Of a stretch of DNA of 5,903 bases, positions 1 to 5,116 are shown in pieces (the stretch's first letter is position 1; every line of letters begins with the position of its first letter). The position numbers and the translations under genes were made by a program. The stretch is from Chloroflexota bacterium. Lineage in GTDB: Bacteria > Chloroflexota > Dehalococcoidia > GIF9 > AB-539-J10. The DNA lies in contig CP070793.1 of NCBI GenBank assembly GCA_020346965.1, forward strand, positions 799,515 to 805,417. The letters are read 5' to 3'. The notes under the pieces were generated by a model. That model did not search any database. It saw only the letters and a list, made by a program, of their open reading frames with translations, and was not told the origin of the DNA.

Positions 1-501
1 CTTAACAAGGTTCTTATCAATGAAGTTGTTCATCTCCCTGAGCATACCGTGGTGATAAATCTCCATCTCGGCTTTGATGCTGCGTCTAAGCATTTCTTGC
101 GCGAAGCGCTCCAATTCTGATCGTGGGTTAGCCCAACAGGTGCCGGCACTAGCCCCGAGGGTGCGGAGCATCGAGCCCATATTAAGGGATGCCATTTCAG
201 GTTTGGCGTCCAGACAGGCGAGGCGCTGATCGAATGTGAGTCCGGGGCCACCTCCGGTACTGTCCTGTAAAACAATATTGCACTTATTACGAATGGCAGC
301 ATGTATCTCTTTAAATATGGTCACATTGCCTGATGCCTTGCCTTCCTGGTCTCGGGCATGGAGATGGGCAATAGCGCAGCCCTCGTTATAGCATTCATAT
401 GCCTGTTGGGCAATTTCATCCGGTTGCTCCGGGAGGTTGGGATTTGCTGCCTTGGTCTGCACACCGCCGGTCAACGCGCAAGTGACGATAACTTTCCTCA
501 T
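1..501 (-). CDS. DUF849/BKACE beta-keto acid cleavage enzyme, 3' part missing (window edge)
   Basis: The reading frame runs open from an ATG at 501 to the window edge, giving 167 residues of a family that is usually about 270-310 long; the C-terminal part lies outside. Family hallmarks are visible in order: TCALTGG at residues 7-13, NPNLPEQPDEIA at 20-31, the zinc-binding HLHAR at 46-50 (H46 and H48 sit at the same numbers as the zinc ligands of the founding enzyme Kce), STGGG at 81-85, KPEMASLNMGS at 100-110 and EMEIYHHGM at 145-153. BKACE enzymes condense a beta-keto acid with acetyl-CoA and split it into a CoA ester and acetoacetate. Residue 14 is Val where Kce has the Glu that binds the substrate ammonium, so 3-keto-5-aminohexanoate is an unlikely substrate. 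Given the neighbours, triacetate (3,5-dioxohexanoate) acetoacetate-lyase is the best guess, by inference. The start is fixed by an AGGAGGA ribosome site just upstream. The gene is divergent from the molybdoenzyme gene. Confidence 0.93.
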   Translation of the reverse strand, partial: MRKVIVTCALTGGVQTKAANPNLPEQPDEIAQQAYECYNEGCAIAHLHARDQEGKASGNVTIFKEIHAAIRNKCNIVLQDSTGGGPGLTFDQRLACLDAKPEMASLNMGSMLRTLGASAGTCWANPRSELERFAQEMLRRSIKAEMEIYHHGMLREMNNFIDKNLVK

Positions 502-503
502 CT

Positions 504-511
504 ATCCTCCT
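504..511 (-). promoter_or_regulatory. Ribosome binding site of the BKACE gene
   Basis: On the minus strand AGGAGGAT lies two bases before the ATG at 501 (core AGGAGG at 511-506, five bases from the start codon). It is a near-perfect Shine-Dalgarno match and supports this start over internal Met codons. Confidence 0.8.
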
Positions 512-526
512 GTCGCACACAAATAA

Positions 527-558
527 TTGATTTGGCCTGAGATTGAAAATCAAATCAA
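527..558. repeat. Inverted repeat TTGATTTG-N16-CAAATCAA, possible operator
   Basis: Arms TTGATTTG (527-534) and CAAATCAA (551-558) are perfect reverse complements, separated by 16 bases. A smaller dyad GATT-gaa-AATC (541-551) is nested inside and overlaps the right arm. It lies between the BKACE ribosome site and the TATAAT box, where a regulator could control both directions. The alternative is a hairpin in the BKACE leader. No regulator gene is present in the window to pair with it. Confidence 0.4.
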
Positions 559-573
559 CAGCCCAAAAAACCA

Positions 574-605
574 TTGTTAACGTTGCTTTAGTATGTTAGT
601 ATAAT
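574..605 (+). promoter_or_regulatory. Candidate sigma-70-type promoter for the molybdoenzyme operon
   Basis: A perfect TATAAT is at 600-605. The upstream -35 is poor: TTGTTA at 574-579 gives a long 20-base spacer, and TTAACG at 577-582 gives the ideal 17-base spacer but matches TTGACA weakly. Transcription would begin near 612 and leave a leader of about 135 bases before the ATG at 748. Weak -35 elements are common at activator-dependent catabolic promoters, but that is only a suggestion here. Confidence 0.4.
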
Positions 606-609
606 CGAT

Positions 610-652
610 GTACCCAATAAAAGATACCACTCGCACTGTTCCTGCCGGGTAC
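610..652. repeat. Inverted repeat GTACCC ... GGGTAC with CGATGTA direct repeat
   Basis: GTACCC at 610-615 is matched by GGGTAC at 647-652 with a 31-base loop. The heptamer CGATGTA occurs at 606-612 and again at 652-658, each copy overlapping an arm. The structure falls at the start of the predicted leader. Six-base arms with a long loop could be chance. Confidence 0.25.
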
Positions 653-715
653 GATGTAACAGAGATTATCGGATACAACTTATGCCAGGATAAAAGAGAG
701 GGATACTGGTAGACA

Positions 716-734
716 TTCTCGAGCAGAGCGAGAA
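716..734 (+). promoter_or_regulatory. Small hairpin abutting the molybdoenzyme ribosome site
   Basis: TTCTCG (716-721) and CGAGAA (729-734) form a 6-bp stem with a 7-base loop. The stem touches the Shine-Dalgarno AAGGAGG (734-740) at its first base, so it would sit beside the site rather than hide it. It may have no function. Confidence 0.25.
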
Positions 735-740
735 AGGAGG
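734..740 (+). promoter_or_regulatory. Ribosome binding site of the molybdoenzyme gene
   Basis: AAGGAGG lies seven bases before the ATG at 748. It decides this start, and the protein begins at the same place as the AthL family, with no extension. Confidence 0.8.
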
Positions 741-747
741 ATAATCT

Positions 748-3267
748 ATGTCGGAGCAAGTCTTTACAAACTGCACCGTCGGTGGAGCGATCTCTGTTTA
801 TGTTAAAGATGGCAAGATTGTCAGAGTCCGTCCTATTGTAATCGACGAAAATGATTTGAAACCCTGGACTATTGAAGCGAAAGGCAAGAGATTTTCACCG
901 CCGAAACAGGTGAAGCTGGCACCTTATGTTCATAGCGAAAAACCCAGGCTGTATTCCGATGAGCGGATCAAATACCCGATGAAAAGAGTCGACTTTGATC
1001 CAAAGGGTGATAGACATCCTGAAACGAGGGGCAAGTCCCGGTACGAGAGGATAAGTTGGGACGAGGCACTAGATATAGTTGCCAGTGAGGCAAAGAGGAT
1101 TAGAGATACTTACGGCCCTTCCGCTATTACGGCGATAACATCATCGCATCATAATTGGGGCACCGTGAATTACAAATTGGGGCCGTTTATGAGATTCTTC
1201 AATCTACTGGGATTCACGTTCATCTTTGACAACCCGGATAGCTGGGAGGGTTTTCACTGGGGCGCAGTGCACGCCTTCGGTTTCTACTGGAGACTGGGTT
1301 GCGCTGAGCCATACGATCTCCTTGAGGATACCTTGAAAAACGCTGACATGGTAGTGTATTGGTCGAGTGATCCGTATGCCACCTGGGGATCATATTCTGG
1401 TGGTGAGTCACAGATATGGAGGCTCTGGATAAGGGAAGCAGGTATCAAACAGGTGTTTGTGGATCCATTCTGTAACTATGCCGCGACAACTATAGGAGAT
1501 AGATGGATCGCTCCCAAAGTCGGGACTGATTCAGCATTGGCTCTGGCTATTGCTTGTGTCTGGTTGAAGGATGATACATATGATAAAAAATACCTGGAAA
1601 CACATACTATAGGCTTTGAACAGTTCAGGGATTATGTGTTAGGCAAAGATGACAAGAAACCCAAGACGCCGAAGTGGGCTGAGAAAATCTGTGGTGTTCC
1701 GGCACGGCATATTACAGCATTGGCCAGGGAATGGGCATCTAAGAGGACGGTGCTCTCCTGCGGAGTACGGAGTGGGTTTGGTGGCGCAGGGCGTGTGGCA
1801 TACGGCCATGAGTGGGGGAGGCTCATGGTACTCCTGCAGGCGATGCAGGGCCTGGGTAAGCCGGGAGTTAGCATGTGGGGGAGTGGTCAGGGAGCACCTT
1901 TTGACGCTAGTTTCTTCTTCCCTGCCTACGCAGACGCCGATGGGAAACTCCCTGTCACCAGTGCTGCCGATAAGAAGACTGCCAATCCTGTACAGCAACG
2001 CCTTTATCGTTTGCTGTTCCCCGAAGCCATATTGAACCCGCCTGTAGAGTGGCTTGGTGAGGGTTTCTGCGGCAGTTCGATTGACCAACAGTTCAAGCCA
2101 TACAAATATCCTGCGCCGGGAGGATCAGAGGTAAAGATGTTCTATCGCTATGGAGGCTCGTTTATCGGCACTATGACAGAAACTAACAAATGGGTAATGG
2201 CATACCAGAGCCCCAAATTAGAATTCGTGGTCAACCAGGACTGCTGGTGGGGGAGTGAGACCAGGTTTGCTGATATCATCCTGCCGGCGTGCACAAATCT
2301 GGAGAGGGATGATATTGCCGAATTCGCCGGTCCCGGTGGCTATTCTACACATGGAGGTTGTGGTTGCAATTATAGGATCATCGTCCGGCAGAAGAAATGC
2401 GTCGAGCCCCTTTTTGAATCTAGGTCAGACTACGACATATTCGCTCTTCTGGCGGAGAGACTTGGTTTCAAAGATGATTTTACCGATGGAGGCAAGACAA
2501 TGCTGGACTGGGTCAGGAGATTCTTTGAAATATCCGACCTGCCCAAGCATATCTCATGGGAGGAATTCGACAGGAAAGGCTATTATGTGGTACCACTGCC
2601 CGATGATTACAAACCCACCCCGTCACTGCGCTGGTTCTACGAGGGCAGACCTTGTGATACACCTGACTCTATGAATCCCAAGAGGAATACGGAGAAAGGC
2701 AAGGAACTTGGTACTTACAGCGGCAAGATAGAGTTTGTCTCCCAGAGCTTGACACAGCATTTGCCTGATGACAAGGAACGACCTCCAATGCCCCGTTATA
2801 TCCCGAGCTGGGAAGGGCCAAATTCGCCGCTCGCCAGGAAATATCCGCTGCAGCTATTGTCACCGCATCCCAGGTACTCATTCCACACCCATTATGATAG
2901 CCATAGCCCCTGGTTAGCAGAAATACCCGGGCACCGCATCCAAAAGGATGGTTACAGCTACTGGGTGGCCAGAATACATCCGCACGATGCTGAGCCGCGG
3001 GGCATAAAACACGGCGATATAGTCAAATTGTATAATGATCGGGGAGCCGTACTCTGCATAGCGCAGGTAAGCGAGCGCTGTAAACCCGGTGTTGTCCACA
3101 GTTACTGTTCATCAACTAAATATGATCCCATGGAACCAGGGAAAGCCTATTCTATCGATAAAGGCGGCTGTGTCAACTTGCTTACTTCGGCGCGTATGCT
3201 GTCCAAGAATGCTCCGGGGATGGCACCCAACTCTTGCCTGATAGAAATCGAGAAGTGGGAGGCATAG
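748..3267 (+). CDS. Molybdopterin oxidoreductase, pyrogallol/phloroglucinol transhydroxylase large-subunit type
   Basis: This 839-residue protein belongs to the DMSO-reductase superfamily. Its closest match from memory is the large subunit of Pelobacter acidigallici transhydroxylase (AthL, 875 residues), which moves hydroxyl groups between pyrogallol and a 1,2,3,5-tetrahydroxybenzene co-substrate to give phloroglucinol. Resorcinol hydroxylase large subunit (RhL) is the main alternative. Shared blocks include YVKDGKIVR (18-26), YERISWDEA (99-107), SSHHNWG (132-138), NPDSWEG (162-168), YWSSDP (204-209), EYPAPG-like YKYPAPG (452-458), ADIILPACTN (508-517), and a C-terminal dinucleotide-binding domain from about residue 700 (LSPHPRYSFHT at 704-714, YNDRG at 762-766, GGC at 806-808). 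S165 aligns with the Mo ligand Ser175, and H134, D164 and Y394 align with active-site residues. As in AthL, there is no N-terminal Cys cluster for [4Fe-4S] and no twin-arginine signal, so a cytoplasmic location is expected. The Fe-S small subunit that AthL needs is not adjacent. First gene of a plus-strand operon. Confidence 0.88.
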   Translation: MSEQVFTNCTVGGAISVYVKDGKIVRVRPIVIDENDLKPWTIEAKGKRFSPPKQVKLAPYVHSEKPRLYSDERIKYPMKRVDFDPKGDRHPETRGKSRYERISWDEALDIVASEAKRIRDTYGPSAITAITSSHHNWGTVNYKLGPFMRFFNLLGFTFIFDNPDSWEGFHWGAVHAFGFYWRLGCAEPYDLLEDTLKNADMVVYWSSDPYATWGSYSGGESQIWRLWIREAGIKQVFVDPFCNYAATTIGDRWIAPKVGTDSALALAIACVWLKDDTYDKKYLETHTIGFEQFRDYVLGKDDKKPKTPKWAEKICGVPARHITALAREWASKRTVLSCGVRSGFGGAGRVAYGHEWGRLMVLLQAMQGLGKPGVSMWGSGQGAPFDASFFFPAYADADGKLPVTSAADKKTANPVQQRLYRLLFPEAILNPPVEWLGEGFCGSSIDQQFKPYKYPAPGGSEVKMFYRYGGSFIGTMTETNKWVMAYQSPKLEFVVNQDCWWGSETRFADIILPACTNLERDDIAEFAGPGGYSTHGGCGCNYRIIVRQKKCVEPLFESRSDYDIFALLAERLGFKDDFTDGGKTMLDWVRRFFEISDLPKHISWEEFDRKGYYVVPLPDDYKPTPSLRWFYEGRPCDTPDSMNPKRNTEKGKELGTYSGKIEFVSQSLTQHLPDDKERPPMPRYIPSWEGPNSPLARKYPLQLLSPHPRYSFHTHYDSHSPWLAEIPGHRIQKDGYSYWVARIHPHDAEPRGIKHGDIVKLYNDRGAVLCIAQVSERCKPGVVHSYCSSTKYDPMEPGKAYSIDKGGCVNLLTSARMLSKNAPGMAPNSCLIEIEKWEA

Positions 3268-3378
3268 TATATAATGGCTATGGTACTAAGAAGGTAAAGG
3301 TTAGAACCAACATCGATACTTATTTGGACAATGTATTATTAGGAGGCAAAAACGAATGAGCAATAAAGGAGGAAATAA
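3268..3378 (+). promoter_or_regulatory. Operon gap with tandem ribosome sites
   Basis: This 111-base gap contains two similar translation-start units in a row. The first is AGGAGG (3341-3346) nine bases before an ATG at 3356. The second is AAAGGAGG (3365-3372) six bases before the ATG at 3379 that opens the cyclase gene. The second is the functional start, because the cyclase family N-terminus (KFYDLTQPF) follows at once. No terminator hairpin with a T-run is visible, so read-through from the molybdoenzyme gene is likely. Confidence 0.5.
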
Positions 3379-3403
3379 ATGGCTCGAAAATTCTATGATC
3401 TGA
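3356..3403 (+). other. Possible 15-codon leader ORF overlapping the cyclase start
   Basis: An ATG at 3356 with its own AGGAGG opens a 15-codon frame (MSNKGGNKWLENSMI) ending in TGA at 3401-3403, out of frame with the cyclase gene and overlapping its first 25 bases. It resembles no protein I know. It could couple translation to the cyclase gene, be a leftover start from a lost gene, or be meaningless. Treat it as unproven. Confidence 0.2.
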
Positions 3404-4161
3404 CTCAACCTTTCTATTCTGGTGTCCCACTCTGGCCCTGGCCTGTGATGTATGACACTGAGATTTACAGGGTTACCTTTCCCGAATACGCCACCTTCCC
3501 AGGCGATCTAAAGAGAGGACGCGTTAACAAGATGACTACTGTTATCAAGACTAAAATGCATGCGTCCACCCACATGGATGCCCCATTACACGTTCTGGAG
3601 GGCGGTTTGAGCGTCGATAATATCCCGCTGTCAGACTGCTACGGGGAAGGCGTTGTCGTCGATATGAGACACCTTAAGAAATGGGATGTCATTGGCAAGA
3701 AAGACCTGGATAATGCCAAGCCCAAGATTAAGAAAGGCGATTTCGTTGTCGTCAATACCGGATGGCATAAATATTTCCCAACCTATGGTTATATTTTCTT
3801 CAATCATTTCCCGGGTTTCTATACCGAGGCAGCTGATTGGTTTGTCGAACACGAAGTAAAAGCAGTTGCTATCGATGGAGGAGCGACGGACCATCCCCTG
3901 GCTCACCCTCCGCTGCAGAAATGGCAACCAAATCTGTATGAAGAGTACAAGCGGGAAACGGGTAAAGATGCTGATAAGGAATTCCCGATTTATGAACCGA
4001 CCCACCTTGCATTAGCTAAGGCCGGCATACCCGGCATTGAGATAGCGGGCGGTCAAATTGATGAGGTCACCGGCAAGCGCTGCACACTGGCGTGCTTTCC
4101 GCTCCGTTTCCAGGACGGAGAAGCTTCACTGGTTCGATTAGTTGCTATTGTAGACGGGTAG
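3379..4161 (+). CDS. Cyclase-family metal-dependent hydrolase, possible dihydrophloroglucinol cyclohydrolase
   Basis: The 260-residue protein is a cyclase-family member (Pfam Cyclase, PF04199, kynurenine formamidase/isatin hydrolase fold). The signature HASTHMDAPLH is at 61-71, a variant of HxGTHxDxPxH with Ala-Ser in place of the usual x-Gly. Its H61, H65, D67 and H71 supply metal and catalytic positions. The distal pair H209 and E221 has the 12-residue spacing seen in KynB (H160/E172), and AIDGGATDHP (164-173) corresponds to the usual 'iGiD...D' block. All expected metal-site residues are therefore present, so it should be an active, probably cytoplasmic, hydrolase; no signal peptide is visible. 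Members cleave cyclic or acylated amide and ketone substrates. Beside a transhydroxylase-like molybdoenzyme, an SDR and a BKACE, hydrolytic ring opening of dihydrophloroglucinol to 3-hydroxy-5-oxohexanoate is the most likely role. That is inference; formamidase or another cyclic-ketone hydrolase cannot be excluded. AAAGGAGG six bases upstream fixes the start. Confidence 0.85.
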   Translation: MARKFYDLTQPFYSGVPLWPWPVMYDTEIYRVTFPEYATFPGDLKRGRVNKMTTVIKTKMHASTHMDAPLHVLEGGLSVDNIPLSDCYGEGVVVDMRHLKKWDVIGKKDLDNAKPKIKKGDFVVVNTGWHKYFPTYGYIFFNHFPGFYTEAADWFVEHEVKAVAIDGGATDHPLAHPPLQKWQPNLYEEYKRETGKDADKEFPIYEPTHLALAKAGIPGIEIAGGQIDEVTGKRCTLACFPLRFQDGEASLVRLVAIVDG

Positions 4162-4193
4162 TAGCTGGCGACCATTATAGATTACACTGGTTG

Positions 4194-4200
4194 AAGGAGG
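4194..4200 (+). promoter_or_regulatory. Ribosome binding site of the SDR gene
   Basis: AAGGAGG lies nine bases before the ATG at 4210, inside the 48-base gap after the cyclase stop. The gap shows no terminator or promoter, which fits one transcript for the three plus-strand genes. Confidence 0.75.
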
Positions 4201-4209
4201 TTAAATACC

Positions 4210-4983
4210 ATGACCGATATGTTTAGACTGGACGGGAAGGTGGCTGTGGTGATTGGGGGAGCAGGTGGCATTGGCACACTCATCGCGACGGGCCTGGCCG
4301 GACAGGGGGCCAGGGTGGCTATCGCCAGTCGCAATATGCAAAAACTGGAGCAGGTGGCTAACAAGATTCAGGCGGAAAGCGAATCAGAAGTAGTAGCATT
4401 TCAGGTTGACATCACCGATGAGCAGAGTGTGGCTCAATTGGTGGAGAGAGTTGTATCCAGATTCGGAACAGTTGACGTACTGGTAAATGCTCAAGGGGTA
4501 AATCTCAAAAGGCCCGCCGCGGAATTTCCTGTGGATGATTGGGACCTGATGTTTGGCGTCAACGTTAAAGGCACAATGTTGGCCTGTCGCGAGTTTGGAA
4601 AAGTGATGATCGGCAAAGAAAAGGGGAAAGTCATCAATTTGTCCTCCGTCAGAGGCATACGAGCTACTCTTTGGGGTGGTAACGAAGCCTATTGCGCTAC
4701 CAAAGGTGCAGTGGATATGATAACCAGGACGTTAGCTGCTGAATGGGCACCGCACAACATTAATGTGAATGCTATTGCGCCTTCTTTAATATACACGGAG
4801 CTTGCAGCACGGACCTTACAGGATCCGGAGCGCCTTCAAAGATATCTGGCCAATGTGCCGTTGAAGCGAGTAGGTCAACCCAAGGATGTGGTAGGTGTAT
4901 GTGTATTCCTGGCTTCGGACGCCTCGGATTTTATCACCGGTCAAATCCTGTACGTTGACGGCGGACTCACTGCTGTCGGCTGA
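4210..4983 (+). CDS. Classical short-chain dehydrogenase/reductase, candidate phloroglucinol reductase
   Basis: The 257-residue length is typical of a classical SDR. Visible motifs are the nucleotide-binding GGAGGIG (16-22, in place of TGxxxGIG), SRN at 40-42 after the second strand (the Arg suggests NADPH preference), VDITD (66-70), NAQG (93-96, a variant of NNAG), catalytic N118, S145/S146, Y161 and K165 (YCATK), NAIAP (187-191) and the C-terminal ITGQILYVDGG (242-252). The tetrad is intact, so the enzyme should be active and soluble. Overall it resembles the gluconate-5-dehydrogenase/3-oxoacyl-reductase-like branch, where substrate cannot be read from sequence. The operon suggests either NADPH-dependent reduction of phloroglucinol to dihydrophloroglucinol or the 3-hydroxy-5-oxohexanoate dehydrogenase step. 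Phloroglucinol reductase is slightly favoured because of the NADPH-type Arg, but this is inference. It is the last gene of the plus-strand run. Confidence 0.9.
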   Translation: MTDMFRLDGKVAVVIGGAGGIGTLIATGLAGQGARVAIASRNMQKLEQVANKIQAESESEVVAFQVDITDEQSVAQLVERVVSRFGTVDVLVNAQGVNLKRPAAEFPVDDWDLMFGVNVKGTMLACREFGKVMIGKEKGKVINLSSVRGIRATLWGGNEAYCATKGAVDMITRTLAAEWAPHNINVNAIAPSLIYTELAARTLQDPERLQRYLANVPLKRVGQPKDVVGVCVFLASDASDFITGQILYVDGGLTAVG

Positions 4984-5116
4984 GTGTGAGATACCTTGAA
5001 AGCAAAGCCTTCGAGGTCCTCGTATTCGCTAAGAACACTTGACAGGGGGATGATTATCTCGAAGTCGGACCACTGACCAACACCACAGGCGTCGCTGTGT
5101 TGCTATTTCAAACGCA
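4984..5116. other. Convergent intergenic gap with weak dyads
   Basis: These 133 bases separate the SDR stop from the thiolase stop. Two small dyads are visible: CGAGG-t-CCTCG (5012-5022, a one-base centre that is too tight for an RNA hairpin) and CAACAC (5078-5083) with GTGTTG (5097-5102), whose interior can alternatively pair as CACAG/CTGTG. Neither is followed by a clear T-run on either strand, so a classical bidirectional terminator is not demonstrated. No gene is seen. Confidence 0.4.
5078..5102. terminator. Weak candidate hairpin between convergent genes
   Basis: CAACAC/GTGTTG arms enclose a 13-base interior that can also form CACAG-gcgtcg-CTGTG. It sits 15 bases beyond the thiolase stop on the minus strand and about 95 bases after the SDR stop. 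The lack of a following T-run makes intrinsic termination doubtful. Confidence 0.2.

Larger units (their letters stand above)
502..747. promoter_or_regulatory. Divergent control region between BKACE and molybdoenzyme genes
   Basis: This 246-base stretch separates two outward-facing genes and has no plausible coding frame; the one frame covering part of it on the minus strand (577-759) has no ribosome site and no recognisable protein. It is AT-richer than the flanking genes. It carries a TATAAT box for rightward transcription, an inverted repeat with 8-bp arms, and two further short inverted repeats in the presumed leader of the molybdoenzyme mRNA. These are listed separately. I could not find a convincing -35/-10 pair for the leftward BKACE gene; TTGATT copies on the minus strand near 529-534 and 553-558 are candidate -35 elements without a good -10. 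Confidence 0.6.

Noticed and set aside
30..302. 90-codon minus-strand frame near the left edge (also 358-540 on the plus strand)
   Set aside because: Both overlap the BKACE coding frame, which carries HLHAR, STGGG and other family motifs from 501 to the edge.
1639..2088. 149-codon open frame on the minus strand
   Set aside because: It lies wholly inside the well-supported molybdoenzyme gene, has no ribosome site and no recognisable family; it is an antisense shadow. The same applies to 1632-1874, 1220-1411, 2669-2881 and 2914-3099.
2255..2674. 139-codon plus-strand frame inside the molybdoenzyme gene (also 1649-2035)
   Set aside because: Out-of-frame shadows of a gene whose own frame shows continuous family motifs.
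3270..3275. TATAAT just after the molybdoenzyme stop, as an internal promoter for the cyclase and SDR genes
   Set aside because: No -35-like sequence lies 16-18 bases upstream, and the hexamer falls in an AT-rich junction where it can arise by chance.
3631..4005. 124-codon minus-strand frame
   Set aside because: Antisense shadow of the cyclase gene, without a ribosome site or similarity.
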